Both the position numbers and the translations under genes were made by a program. From the NCBI GenBank assembly GCA_023548195.1, contig JAJHZJ010000400.1:1054001-1118000 (forward strand): 64,000 nt of DNA, given 5' to 3'. Source of the DNA: Bettongia penicillata ogilbyi (lineage: Eukaryota; Chordata; Mammalia; Diprotodontia; Potoroidae). Positions within the stretch are counted from its first letter, which is position 1. Every line of letters starts with the position of its first letter. A model generated the notes under the pieces. The model was not told the DNA's origin and ran no database searches. It worked only from the letters and a program-made list of their open reading frames with translations. This document shows, one piece after another, positions 1 to 11,905 of the stretch.

Positions 1-200
1 TTACTACAGGACTACTATAGAAATGTTTTGCATGACTATACATATATAACCTATATTGAATTGCTTGCCTTCTTAATTGGGGGAGGAGAGTGGACAGGGA
101 TGAAGGGAGAGAATTTGGAAATTAAAGTTTTAAAAATGAATGTTAAAAATTGTACATATAATTGGAAAAATACAATGCTAAATAAAAAAAGAAGCTAAAA
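1..200 (+). mobile_element. HAL1/L1 3'-UTR fragment, cut by window edge
   Basis: The stretch resembles the 3' UTR of the HAL1 at 37,499-40,399: both carry a 'cctatattgaatt' segment, then G-rich sequence, then 'gaatttggaa', and an 'aaaatgaatgt' motif near the end. It closes in an A-rich tail (about 180-235) that ends in a run of G. Only one 3' terminal module is present here, while the two longer HAL1 copies in the window carry two. The 5' part lies outside the window. Confidence 0.7.
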
Positions 201-235
201 AAGAAATAAAGACAAACTTAGCAAAAAAAAAGGGG

Positions 236-1069
236 GGGGAGATGTAAAATATAATAGGAAATGAGACATTACCCTGTTTAAAAACTTGTCAGTTTTAAGA
301 TTGGAAAAACAAGTTTTCTCCTACTTGCTTCTGAACCTGTCAAAGTTTGGAATGAACTGTGAGAACTGGGGGAGTAAAATATTAAAAAAAATATATACTT
401 CCAAAACCTTTAACTCCAAGCACTAAGCCATTTTTTAAAGATAATTGCAGAATGGCAAATAACATTTCTAAGGCTTTGTTCTACAATTGTTCTTTCTAAA
501 GAAGAGTGGTTTCATTACACATGAAAATACAGAGGAAATGGGCTGTCAAAGCTTCTGAGAAACAATACCCAATTTTGAAGTATTGCCTCTTTACATGTTC
601 TTATATTATTAATTTTCCAAAGTACCAGTCTACTTTCTTTTTTCTTTTTCTTTTTTTCCTTAACAATCTACCAGATAGGTTAGAAATCCAATGGATTTGC
701 CTTTTAAAATTAAAAATAAGATTAGAAAAAAAAAACATGACTTTAAAAGCAATTCAGCTTATAAGTCTTATGTTATTTTCCCCCTTTAAATACGTTTTAC
801 TCTGTGGGTAGTGGGAGGAGTTCTGCGGTGGTAAATGTTAAATCTTGAGATTTATCACCTTTTTATGTTTCTTTGAGATAAGTAGCTGATTTGGAACCAG
901 GAATAAAAACAAAAGATTAACAGACTAGAGCTATGAGCCGTTAGCCCTGGCCTTAGATAGAGACATCATTTTTTGTACTTTATGACAGTGAATTCTCTTG
1001 TGAGGGACAGTCGTTTGGCCAAAAGAGTATGAATTAGTAATCAGGAAAACCTTTGTACTAGCTAGTATC
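236..1069. other. unassigned AT-rich sequence
   Basis: No coding pattern, repeat family or RNA gene was recognised. There is a pyrimidine-rich tract near 630-660. A 101-codon open frame at 506-811 crosses that tract and has no recognisable domain, so I do not call it a gene. Confidence 0.5.
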
Positions 1070-1079
1070 AACTCTGCAT

Positions 1080-1195
1080 CTATCCTTGGGCTACTCACTT
1101 AACTTTCCTGTGCCTAAGTTATCTCATGTGAAAATGAGGGAATGGGATATGGTGATTTCAATAAATCTGATCTCTAGGATACAATTTATTCCATC
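1080..1195 (+). repeat. MIR/CORE-SINE fragment
   Basis: The order 'actcacttaac', 'tgcctaagttatctcat' and 'aaaatgaggg' matches the central core of MIR-type SINEs (CACTTAACCTCTCTGTGCCTCAGTTTCCTCAT and AAAATGGGG in the family). Head and tail are too decayed to place. Confidence 0.7.
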
Positions 1196-1252
1196 ACAAG
1201 TAGATTCCTTTGTTCTTAAGCTCTCTAAAGAGAAAGCATTCTCAAATGAATC

Positions 1253-1325
1253 ATATACATATATATTTATACACATACACACACACACATATATATATAT
1301 ATACATATATATACACACACATAAC
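1253..1325. repeat. (TA)n/(CA)n microsatellite
   Basis: Alternating TA and CA dinucleotides. They create short false open frames on both strands. Confidence 0.95.
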
Positions 1326-2480
1326 ATAGATACATTTGTATTAAACTTATATCTCTCCTTATTTATCTCTCTTTATTCACAAGTCTCTCCCAGTAATGAC
1401 TGGGATTTCTTTGAAATCACCTCTTTATATCTTTCTGATAAAACATTTCTTAAAATAATAAGCAACCTAGATTTTTCCTATTATTAAAAATAGTATATAT
1501 CTGAAAGCCATGCCAGGTATGGAGGTAGCGCTGCAAATTATATATTTTTCTTTAAAATAGCATGGACTCTATTTAATCAGACAATTCAAGACAAATGTCT
1601 TGTGTCCAGGTGACATCTCTATTTCCTTTTCTTTTTAGCACTCATATCCCTGTACATGAATCCATACTACCCCTTCCTACAATAGTGTTGACTTCTTGAA
1701 TTTAGAGCAGTTGAAATAGTCATTGACATATCTCAGAGAAGAAATATCTTCTTCAAGGACTCCATTTCTATTCAATACAGACTGGAGCTTCTGTGTGCCC
1801 CACTCAACAGAACATTGCTGCCAAAGAACCACCCAGAATAGCAATACATATAGTTTGTACTTTAAAAACTTTGGGGAAAATGGTGGTGTAGAAGTGCACC
1901 CCATAATTATCTTGCATTAAATCAAACACCCACAAGAAGTGGGTTGTTATATCTTATTTCCAACTATAAGTGGAGAGTAAAGTGGCACTTTGCATTTAGC
2001 AACATTGTAGGAATTTAAATTATGGAACATAGTAATGTACAGCACCTAAGAGAAAATGGAGGATAAAAACAACTTTCTCTTTCCATTGTCAGTTACTCTT
2101 GGCCTTGTTATAAAAGTTATTATTTTACCAACATCATCCTAGGATACCTGTAGATCATTTATTAATGCCTACCAAGTTGGTAGGCAGCTTGGCTTGGCAA
2201 TAGCAGCACCTCCATTATTGAGGATCAGTCTAGATAAATTCCAAAGTCTTGGTCTCTAGGAGATGACTTTTTTTTTCTAGTCACAAAAACTCACAAAGAT
2301 CATATACTAAAATGGAAAGAGGTTATCTGTATTGGTTAGAAAGAACACTCATAGAAGTGAAATCACAAAGCATTTAAGTGTTTAAATACTCAATTATTAT
2401 TATATCTATGTAGACCAAGTAACAACTCCACTTCTATTGAAGCCTTTTACCTTTATTCCTGGCACTATTCTCAGATATAG

Positions 2481-2483
<3 letters not shown>
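1326..2483. other. unassigned sequence
   Basis: Nothing recognisable. Open frames on both strands between 1,677 and 1,920 overlap each other and have no known domain. Confidence 0.5.

Positions 2484-2525
<42 letters not shown>
2484..2525. repeat. (T)42 homopolymer
   Basis: An uninterrupted run of 42 T. It could be the poly(A) tail of a minus-strand retrocopy, but no body was recognised on the 3' side, so the origin is open. Confidence 0.95.
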
Positions 2526-2529
<4 letters not shown>

Positions 2530-2914
2530 GGGGAGATCTGGAGTACTTCTCATTTTAAGAAATTGTTTCTGATTGCCTCATTTGTATATCTAAACTCATG
2601 AATATTAGCCTAAACTCAGGATTATGTTATTTTATATATTTTGTTCATATTATACTTTGTAGTAGAAAAATATATGTTTACAGGATTAGAAGTTTCACAT
2701 GTTTGGGTTCAAAACTACCTGCATGTTCAGGTTTTCACTCTTTGTAGATTATCTTTTAAGTACAGAGGGCACCAGTTACCTTTGATGCTTACAGCTATCA
2801 CACTCCTACATGATTGGCCTATCCCTTCCACCAACTTTTCAAAGAACTTCATTTCTTTGGCATGTTTATATCTCAGTTGATTTAAAAAAATTAACTCAGA
2901 TAATATCTTGCCTT

Positions 2915-3118
2915 GATGATAAAATAATAGAATATTAGAGCTAGAAGGAACCTGAGAGAGTAAATACAAACATGCTTCATTTAATACAGATTAAAAACCC
3001 AAGTCCCAGAGAAGTTGCATACTTTAACTAAGATAACACAGGCATTACACAGGGTAGAGTTTAAACCCAATTATTCTGACTTGAAATTAATTTCTCTTTC
3101 CACTGCACCACACTAATT
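2915..3118 (-). repeat. MIR-type SINE fragment
   Basis: In plus-strand order the sequence runs 'agagctagaaggaacct', 'cccagagaagttgcatac', 'cacaggcattacac', and ends with 'tccactgcaccacac'. This is the reverse complement of a MIR-like SINE from its 3' core back to its tRNA-like head. Confidence 0.75.
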
Positions 3119-3399
3119 GTTCAGCCACATTTGGACAAATGCATTCTGATGATGTGGAAGTCACACTGCTTGATGTTCTCTCAACAGCACCTTCTTTGAA
3201 GACAGAAGGCAGGAATTGACATGTTACTGCTAAAGCTTTTATCATTCAGCAAATATGCACTGCTATTAAAAACCAATAAATAATTTTTTGCATATTATCT
3301 GCAATATTATAGGTGTTAGATTTCCTATACAAAAGCTATAATGTACCTAGAATATTATTTATCCATAGAAATGATCCAGAAAACTTCTTAAATGAAAAT

Positions 3400-3501
3400 A
3401 ATTCATATATATAATATATATATATACATACATATATACACACATATATGAATATGTGTTTATATATTCCTATCTATCATATATATATATATATATATAT
3501 A
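3400..3501. repeat. (TA)n-rich low-complexity tract
   Basis: Imperfect TA and CATA units, ending in a purer TA run at about 3,480-3,500. Confidence 0.9.
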
Positions 3502-5724
3502 GTTATAGTCCTATTAATAGACAATGACTTGTGGTTGTACTATTTATAAAGTTTAAATAAATTTAATATCATCTCTCTTAAGTCGACCAGGTATTGCTAT
3601 TTTTATAGGATAGTCTAAATTTTGGAACCCAGTACATTAAGCTGCCATAAACTTCAATAGCTCCAAAATCTGTAACTTTGCTGGCATCAATGCAATTACT
3701 AGGGCTGATCATATCCCTCTGATAATACAGTAAATAGTCATTTCATTTTCATGTAGCCAAATAATGCATCACTCTATCACCATTTTGATCCTGGGCCTCT
3801 ATGAACTCAGCAAGGGTATTCCACAAGAGGTAAAGATATAGTCTGTCAATCACAGGGTCAGGAACTGAAGTCTTTCTAGCTAGGTAAGGCCTGACAGTGT
3901 TTAATGTCACACAGGCATAACTTTTGAGAACCCAGGGTCACTTCCAGGCTATGATGAGATGTCAAAATATGACCTGAGTGAAGATATTAAAGGGAGAGTC
4001 AATTTCACTTCTCTTAACACTAATATCTAGTCCAGTGCTCATTCTAATATACTACGTTCACTTCCTAGTACTATTTTGAGTGTCAGAGAAAGTAATTTTA
4101 AACTTTCTTTAAAACTGACTTTCTGTTCAGACAAACCTTGCTCAGGAAAGCAAAGCATTATATCTGGAAGGGGAAAAAAAAGAAAATTTCTGCTTGCCTG
4201 TCAACCTGCATCATGGGACCACTTGAAACAAGAAGCACAACCTACAGTAATAGCATTGTCTGCACTTTAAATTATTGAGCTCTTTCGTTTTAATGGTACT
4301 ACTTGTCGTTAAAAGGTCATGTGTATGTGAAAGAAAAGCTATACTGAATGAAGCTAAAAGTGTGAAAGCAAATCCTCATTCCCCACCTAGAGATAAATAT
4401 AGTTGATATGGTCTTACCCTTCCCATAATTTCTCCTCTACCCTCAAATAGTGAAGCATTAAGAGTATTTTCCATTGCAATGTCATGTTTGGGTACACTGG
4501 CTTAGAGTGAAGCTTTACTCTTCTTGGATTTGCATCAATGCTGTCTTAACCGTTCCGCTCTAGAAATCTGGATTTGTTATTATATAACAGTGAATGACTA
4601 CTTAAACATATTTGGAGACGGTGCCAGAAACAACTAGCCTTGAGCTTTATAAAGTCCAGCACTTCCTTAAAGCTCGGCAGTCATAAGAATCCAATCAGGC
4701 AACCATAATGATGTCAGTGCTTCAGGACAGAGACACAACTGGTGAACAGAACTCCTTGTCCTGACCTCGAAAACTTAGGAGGGGAAAAAACAAATAAGCA
4801 TATTGCAATCTTCTTTTGCTCCTTCAGAATGAAGGATTCTGAACATTTGGAAGCTCTAAGATTACTTCAGTTAATTTAACACCTTGATACTTTAATACTT
4901 CCTCTTTCAAATCATACTTTGTCGCTTATGTACAACCTGCTTCCCCAAGATATTTGTTTCCATTGACAGCGACAACAGATGTTAAGCTAAGTGTTTATAT
5001 CATTTTCCCCCAAAATATCCCACATCCTAAATATTTTGACTTCCACCTAAACTTTAATAATCCTACAGAGCCAGATGTGGTTTTATGCACAGTATGATCC
5101 ATCAAAAGTGCTGAGCTGTTGTACAACACATTTCACACTCCAGTCCTGGTGGAGCAGCCCTACACATTGAGGCACACATGGAAAAGATGCCTATACCAAA
5201 CTTAAGGGCATCATTTGAGTTGGACCAAAAAGATTCTTCTATCCTCACAAATATCATTCACCCGTTTCCCCATACTCACCTTGAGTCTACAACCTATTCT
5301 AAAGCCCCAACTATAGACTATGCCTGATTAGTCACTACAAACAATATATAGGACAAGCAATACACAAATTTCTCTCAATTCTGACAGTGGCAGAAACAAT
5401 ATGCACAGGAAGGCAAACAACCAGTACACTGTGAGGGCACTGTTGGGATAGTCAGGCTGTCCCTAGGAAGGACAATTAGATTAACTGGCAGCTTCTCATT
5501 TTGATCATTATTCTTTTTTGTTAGGGAAAAAAATAGCTCTAAGATCATTTTTTTCACACTTTCCAGCTAAGAAAGATACAAGTAACATCCACACTCAAGA
5601 GACAGAAGTTTAGAACAGGGAGTTGAAAGCCTTCTTGAATTCTTTCTCCCACTTCATATAGTTTTTCAACCACCAAAATTCATGCACATAAAAAAGCTGG
5701 AGCTGAAAAGGAGTTCAGAAATCT
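3502..5724. other. mostly unassigned sequence
   Basis: A decayed minus-strand MIR piece lies around 3,835-3,965 ('gtcacacaggcataac' then 'gaacccagggtcac'). The rest, including 4,000-5,600, shows no repeat family or coding pattern that I recognise. Open frames at 4,076-4,270 and 5,375-5,557 have no known domain. Confidence 0.5.
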
Positions 5725-5850
5725 ATTTCTACTATGTAATAACTGTGTGATCTTGAGCAAGTCATTTTACTTATCTGAGACTCAATGTCTTCCTCTGCAA
5801 AAAGAAGGAACTGAACTAACTGACCCTTATGGTAAATTGATCAATGGGAT
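5725..5850 (+). repeat. MIR fragment
   Basis: 'aactgtgtgatcttgagcaa' followed by 'gtcattttacttatctgaga' is the MIR core (CTGTGTGACCTTGGGCAAG, then the TTACTTA region). Confidence 0.8.
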
Positions 5851-5939
5851 GATAGCAAAATCAGAACTTTAAAACAAAAAGTAAACTTAGTAGTCATTTG
5901 AGTCAAGTCCACACATTTTTTTTTTTTTACCAGAGTAAG

Positions 5940-5947
5940 AAAATTAG
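5940..5947 (+). repeat. possible L1 target-site duplication, left
   Basis: The octamer 'aaaattag' sits directly before the L1 and recurs at 12,424-12,431 directly after its A-rich tail. Eight bases, half of them A, is short for an L1 duplication, so it only supports the element ends weakly. Confidence 0.4.
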
Positions 5948-6819
5948 AGGGTGGAGCCAAGATGGCCAAATGAGAGCAACGACTCACCTAAGCCCTTAGA
6001 CCAACTCCTTCAGATAGCTCTAATAAGAGAATCTGACCAAAATTTTGGAGATACAGAATCCAGTAGGAGACAGACTGTGGCAGATTCACAGCCCAGGACA
6101 GACTGGAAGATCGACAGAAAGGATCTGTTCTGTGGAGGTGAGCCCACAGCACACAGCTCAGTGCATCCCACAGAGGTGTGGCCAAGTGGGAAAACCCCAG
6201 GGTAGCCATAGACAGCAGCAGCACTGTAGAAAGGCAAAGTGGCAGCCCAGGGTGGGAGAGCAGCAGAGCCGAGCCAGTGACAACCACTGAGCAAGAGATA
6301 TCAGCTGCAGCAGCTCCTGAGACTTTCACCCCACAGACTAAACATCTGTAAGTCAACTACTTGAACTTCTGTGAGCCACAATGGTGGAGTGAATGGCAAA
6401 TGCTCTTCCCCCCACCCTTGTTGACCTCGAAAGAACTATAAAATATTTCTCCAGAAAAATCCTGGATGAGTGGAAACAGCTGATGGGACAAACAGTCTCA
6501 TAGCACCTGAGGCTAGGAAAATAGCGAAGGGGGATTCCTCTTACTGTGGCAGAGGCGAACTGGAAGGAATGGATCCCAGGGTGGTGGAAACTCTCACTAG
6601 GACTTAGGCAAGCCTCAGCCCTAGGAGAGGAACCACAGAGGGGGTGGAAACTCGCACTAGGATCCAGGTGTGCCTCAGCACTCCAGGGGAAATGGGAAGA
6701 TAATAGGGTAGATGGGATCACCAACCCCTGAGCCTGCCTTGATGAGACCACCCCTCAACCACACTTAACAAGCTAGGCCCAGGACTAATTGGGCAAACAC
6801 AAAACACGATTTTAAAAGC
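5948..6819 (+). promoter_or_regulatory. L1 5' UTR (presumed internal promoter)
   Basis: This is the richest G+C part of the element. It starts with the 'ggagccaagatgg' signature shared with the HAL1 at 37,499. In active L1s this region holds the internal RNA polymerase II promoter; that role is inferred from the family. Several antisense and sense open frames (for example 5,988-6,356 and 6,353-6,751 minus) are by-products of the composition. The 3' limit is set by the first recognisable ORF1 coiled-coil sequence and is approximate. Confidence 0.7.
6585..6704 (+). repeat. two-copy 60-bp tandem repeat in L1 5' UTR
   Basis: 'tggaaactctcactagga' at 6,585 recurs as 'tggaaactcgcactagga' at 6,645, and both copies continue into 'gcctcag'. 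The period is 60 bases. Confidence 0.8.
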
Positions 6820-7638
6820 ATGAAAAAAGAATTCCATTAAGAGAACATCTCTTTAAAAAGGAAAATTGAACAAATGGAAAGGGAAGTTCAAAAAATAACT
6901 GGAGAAAATAATTCCTTAAAAGGAACAATTGGATAGATGGAAAAGGAGATGCAAAAGTTAACTGAAGGAAACAATTTGATGAAAATTAGAATTGGACAAG
7001 TAGAAGCTAATGACTCCATGAGACATCAAGAATCAGTCAAACAAAATATAAAGAATGAAAAGACAGAAGAAAATATAAAATATCTATTTGGAAAAAGAAC
7101 TGACATGGAAAATAGATACAGGAGAGAAAATTTAAGAATAATTGGCCTGCCAGAAAACCATGATGAAAAAAAGTCTGGAAAATATCTTCCAAGAAATTAT
7201 CAAGGAAAATTACCCAGAAGTGCTAGATTCAGAGGGCAAAATAGTCATGAAAGAATTCACCATTCACCTCTTGAAAGGGATCTCAAACTAAAAACTCCAA
7301 GAAATATTGTTGCCAAATTCCAGAGGTATCAACTGAAGGAGAAAATACTACAGGCAGCCAGAAAGAAACCATTCAAATATCAAGGAGCTATAGTCACAAT
7401 CACACAGGACCTTGCAGGTTCTACAACAAAAGATTTAAGGAATTGTCATCTGATATTCTGTAAGGCAAAGGAACTGGGACTACAACCAAGGATCAATTAC
7501 TCAGCAAAGTTTAGCATAAAATTTCAGGCAAGGAGATGGCTATTTAATGAAGTAAAGGATTTCCAGACTTTCCTGACAAAAACACCGGAACTTAATAGAA
7601 AATTCAATCTTCAAATGCAGGTCTCAAGAGAGGCATAG
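6820..7638 (+). pseudogene. L1 ORF1 remnant (ORF1p RNA-binding protein)
   Basis: ORF1p is the trimeric nucleic-acid chaperone that coats L1 RNA. The longest open part is 6,937-7,638 (233 codons); a TAG directly upstream separates it from more coiled-coil sequence reaching back to about 6,820. Heptad-like repeats (MEKEMQKLTEGNN, IGQVEANDSM) precede the RRM-like part (RRENLRIIGLPE) and the C-terminal domain (IVAKFQRYQLKEKILQAARK, then ITQDLAGST). Between about 7,170 and 7,255 the reading frame leaves the family sequence and later returns, which points to two compensating indels. The true N-terminus is not resolved. Confidence 0.88.
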
Positions 7639-8239
7639 GAGAAAAGGAGAAAAAAACACAACCAAAACTTGTTACTCAATTAGGCAAACTGTTTCCCTCC
7701 TTACAAGGGAAGATGATAACTGTTAATCTTGAGAACAATTCATCTATTAAGAAATATGAAAGGGATGTACATAGAGGAAATGGCTATAAAGTAAATGATG
7801 TGATGATAAAAATATGATTTAAGCATGCAAAAGGATTGTAACAGAAGATGTGAAAAGGAGGAAGCAGAAAATGGTAAATACATCACAGGAAGAAGTACAA
7901 AATTATAGTAGAACCATAAAGGAGACAGAGATGCATTATTTGAGAGGTACTCTCATCTGACTTGCTTCAAGGAGGGAACAATAAACTTAATTAAGTATGT
8001 CATTCTAAATAGCTCTACAGGCAATAGGAGGGGAAGGGGGAAGAAAGGGGAGGGGAAGTTAGAAGGGAGGGAAGAAGTAGTAAGGGTAAAGGGGAATAAA
8101 AGGGAGGGGGCAAAAGAAGGAATGGAAGACTGCAGGAGGTGGTGGTGAAAGGTGAAAACTATTGAGGAGGCGAAGAGAGATGGGAGAGGTAAAAGCACAA
8201 ATTGTGGGAAAGAGGATGGAGGGAAATACTTAGATTGTA
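7639..8239 (+). other. L1 inter-ORF spacer, purine-rich
   Basis: About 600 bases separate ORF1 and ORF2. The second half (about 8,020-8,220) is nearly all A and G. The block from 'tactctcatctgac' (about 7,950) to 'ggatggagggaaatac' (8,214-8,229) aligns with the HAL1 3' UTR at about 39,760-39,991. An 81-codon minus-strand frame here (7,953-8,198) only reflects purine bias. Confidence 0.75.
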
Positions 8240-11200
8240 ATCATAACTGTGAATGTGAATGGAATGAACTCTCCTATAAAATGGAGATGGATAGCAGAAT
8301 GAATTAAAAGCCATAATACAACAATATGTTGTTTACAAGAAACGTATTTGAAATGGGGAGATACACACAGGGTAAATATAAAAGGCTGGAGTAGCTATAG
8401 CTGATATAAGAAAAGTAGGGGTAGCAATTCTAATCTCAGACAAGGCAAAAGCAGAAATAGATCTAATCCAAAGAGATAACGATGGAAACTATATCCTGCT
8501 AAAAGGCACCATAGGCAATGAAGCAATATCATTATTAAACATGTATGCTTCAAGTAGCATAGTATCCAAATTCTTAGAGGAGAGGTTGGGGGAATTAAAG
8601 GAAGAAATAGACAGTAAAACTATTCTAGTGGGGGACCTCAACCTCCCCCTCTCTGAGCTTGATAAATCTGATCTCAAAATAAACAAGAAAGAGGTTAAGG
8701 AGGTAAATAAAACTCTGGATGAAGTAGATATGATAAATTTCTGGAGAAAAATGAATGGAAATGGAAAGAAATGTACCTTTTTCTCAGCAGTACATGGTGC
8801 GTATACAAAAATTAACCATATTCTAGGGCATAAAAACCTCACAATCCAGTGCAGAAAGGCAGAGATAGTCAATGCATCCTTCTCAGATCATAATGCAATA
8901 AAAATGACATGTAATAGAGGCCATGGGAAGATAAACCAAAAATTAACTGGAAACTAAATAATCTAATCCTAAAGATGCAATGGGTTAAACAAATCATAGA
9001 AACAATCAACAACTTCATTCAGGACAATGACAATAATGACACAACCTACCAAATCTTATGGGATACTGCAAAAGCAGTTCTTAGGGAAAATTTTATATCT
9101 TTGAATGACTATATGAATAAAATACAGAAAGAGGAGATGAATGACTTGGGCATGCAGCTGAAAAAGCTAGAAAAATAGCAAATTAAAAATTCTCAAGTAA
9201 ACAAATTAAAAATACTGAAAACCAAAGGAAAGATTAATAAAATAGAAATTAAGAAAACTATTGAACTAATATATAAAATCAATTGTTGGTTTTGTGGAAA
9301 AAGCCAATAAAAATGATAAACATTTGGTCAATTTGACTAAAGAAAAGAAAGAAGAAAACCAAATTACCAATGTATTACTAATGTCAGAAATGAAAACGGT
9401 AAGCTCACCTCCAGTGAGGAGGAAATTGCAACAATCATCAAAATTACTTTGCCCAACTTTATGCCCATAAATTCGACAATCTAAATAAGATGGATGAGTC
9501 TTTTAAAAAATACAAATTGTCCAGATTAACAGCAGAGGAAGTTGAATACTTAAACAATCCCATCTCAGGAAAAGAAATTGAACAAGTCCTCAGTGAACTC
9601 CCTAGGAAAAATTCTCCTGGTTTGCATGGATTTACAAGTGAATTCTATCAAACATTTAAAGAACAACTAATTCCAATACTATAAAGACTATTTTTGAAAA
9701 TTGGGGAAGAAGGAGTCCTCCCAAATTCTTTTTACGATGCAAATATGGCTTTGATACCTAAACCAGGAAGAGATAAAACAGAGAAAGAAAATTATCGATC
9801 AATTTCTCTAAGTAATATAGATTCCAAAATTTTAAATAAGATTTTAGTAAAATGAATAAAGTATCTTATCACAAGAATAATATATTATGATCAGGTAGGA
9901 TTCATACCAGGAATGCAGGGCTGGTTCAATATTAGGAAAACTATTAGCATTATTGATCATATCAACAACAAAACCAACAGAAACCACATGATTATCTCAA
10001 TAGATGCAGAAAAAGCTTTTGACAAAATAAACTCCCATTCCTATTAAAAATGCTGGAGAGCATAGGTATAAAGGGAACTTTCCACAAAATAATAATTAGC
10101 ATCAATCTAAAGCTTTCAGCAAGCATTATATGCAATGGAGCTAAGCCAGATGCATTTCCAGTAAGATCAGGTGTATAACAAGGATGTCCATTATCACCAC
10201 TATTATTCAATATGGCACTAGAAATGTTAGCTATAGCAATTAGACAAGATAAAGAAATTGAAGAAATTAGAATAGGCTAAGTAGAAACTAAGTTACAGCT
10301 CTTTGCAGATGATATGATGACATACTTAGAGAATCCCAGACATTCAAGGAAAAAACTACTTGAAATAATAAACAACTTTGGCAAAGTTGCAGGTTACAAA
10401 ATAAACCCACACAAATCTTCTGCATTCCTGTTATTAGTAACAAAGTCCAACAGCAAGAGACAGAAAGAGAAATCCTATTTAAAACTAGGGTAGAACATAT
10501 ATAAAAGTGTTCTACATATATAAAACTATAGAACATTTAGGAGTTTACTTACCAAAACAAACTCAAGGTCTATATGAACACAATTACAAGGTATTTTGCA
10601 CAAATAAAGTCAGACCTAAGTAAGTGGAAAAACATTAGTTGCGTGTAGATAGGCTGAGCCAATATAATAAAAATGACAACTCTACCTAAATTAATTTACT
10701 GAATTCATGCCATACCAATTAAACTATTAGGTAATTATTTTCTAGAGCTGGATAAAATAATATCAAAATTCATGCGGAAGAACAAGGAGTCCAGAATATC
10801 AAAGGGACTAATGAAAAGAAATGCTAGGAAAGGTGGCCTAGCACCACCAGGTCTCAAATTGTATTATAAAGCAGCTGCTATCAAAAACACTTGGTACTGA
10901 CTAAGAAACAGAAGGATAGACAAGTGGAATATGCTAGCTACTCAAGACACAGTAGGCAATGAATATAGCAATCTACTGTTTGATAAATCCAAGGACTCCA
11001 GCTTCTGGGATTAGAACTCACTGTTCAACAAAAATTGCTGGAAAAAATGGATAATGGTGTGGCGGAACCTAGGCATAGATCAATGGCTGACACCATACAC
11101 AAGAATAAAGTCCAAATGGGAAGACAATCTAGGTATAAAGATTGGTACCATGGACAAATTGGAGGAGCAATATATATATATATATATACACACATCAGAT

Positions 11201-11905
11201 CTCTGGAGAAGGGAAGCATTTTTGACTAAAGAAGAGATAGAAAGCATATATGAAATGCAAGATGGATAATTTTGTTTACATTAAACTGAAAAGCTTTTGC
11301 ACAACCAAACCCAATGGAACCAAAATTTAGAGGCATGTAGTGTATTGGGAAAGAATTTTTACAGCTAATATTGGGAATAAAGGCCTCATTTCTAGAATAT
11401 ATAGAGAACTGAGTCAAATGTACAAGAATACAAGTCATTCCCCAATTGAGAAATGGTCAAATGATATGAACAGGCAATTTTCAGAAGAAGAAGTCAAAGA
11501 TATCTATAACCATATGAAAAAATTCTGTAAATCAGTTTCAATTAAAGAGGTGCAAGTCAAAACAACTCTGAGGTGTCACATCACACCTATCAGATTGGCA
11601 AACGTGACAGAAAAGGAGGATGATAAATGTTGGAGAGGATGGGGAGAGTTAGAACGCTAATACATTGTTGGTGGAGCTGTGAGCTGATCCAACCATTCTG
11701 GAGAGCAATTTGGAACTATGCCCTAAGGGCTACAAAAATGTGCATACCCTTTGACCCAGCACTATTTCTTCTAGGACTGTATCCCCCAGAGATCATAAAA
11801 ATAGGAAAGGGTCCCACATGTACAAAAATATTTATAGCAGCACTCTGTGGTAGCCAAAAACTGGAAATCGAGGGTATGCCCATCAGTTGGGGAATGGCTG
11901 AATAA
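8240..11905 (+). pseudogene. L1 ORF2 remnant (endonuclease and reverse transcriptase)
   Basis: ORF2p nicks target DNA and copies L1 RNA at the nick. The region spans about 1,220 codons, close to human ORF2p (1,275), but is split by many stops and shifts. Visible motifs in order: endonuclease start ITVNVNGMNSP (from about 8,242), catalytic Glu in CLQETYL (8,327-8,350), GDLN near 8,631, SDHNAIK near 8,884; RT fingers [14 protein letters not shown] near 9,615-9,655, [12 protein letters not shown] near 9,995-10,030, catalytic LFADD near 10,299-10,313; then the Trp/Cys-rich end HCWWSCELIQPFW near 11,665-11,700. It stops at about 11,905. Because of the stops no active product is expected. Confidence 0.92.
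11169..11194 (+). repeat. (TA)n inside ORF2 of the L1
   Basis: 'gagcaa' is followed by a TA run and 'cacacatcagat'. The second L1 has 'gagcaaggaatagtgtatat' and then 'cagat' at the same place, so the microsatellite grew inside former coding sequence. Confidence 0.85.

Noticed and set aside
2484..2525. Poly(A) tail of a minus-strand retrocopy
   Set aside because: No element body or duplication found beside the T run; kept only as a homopolymer.
5988..6751. Minus-strand open frames of 94-132 codons
   Set aside because: They lie in the GC-rich L1 5' UTR, overlap each other in two frames and show no domain.
7953..8198. Minus-strand Pro/Ser/Leu-rich frame
   Set aside because: Antisense of the purine-rich L1 spacer.
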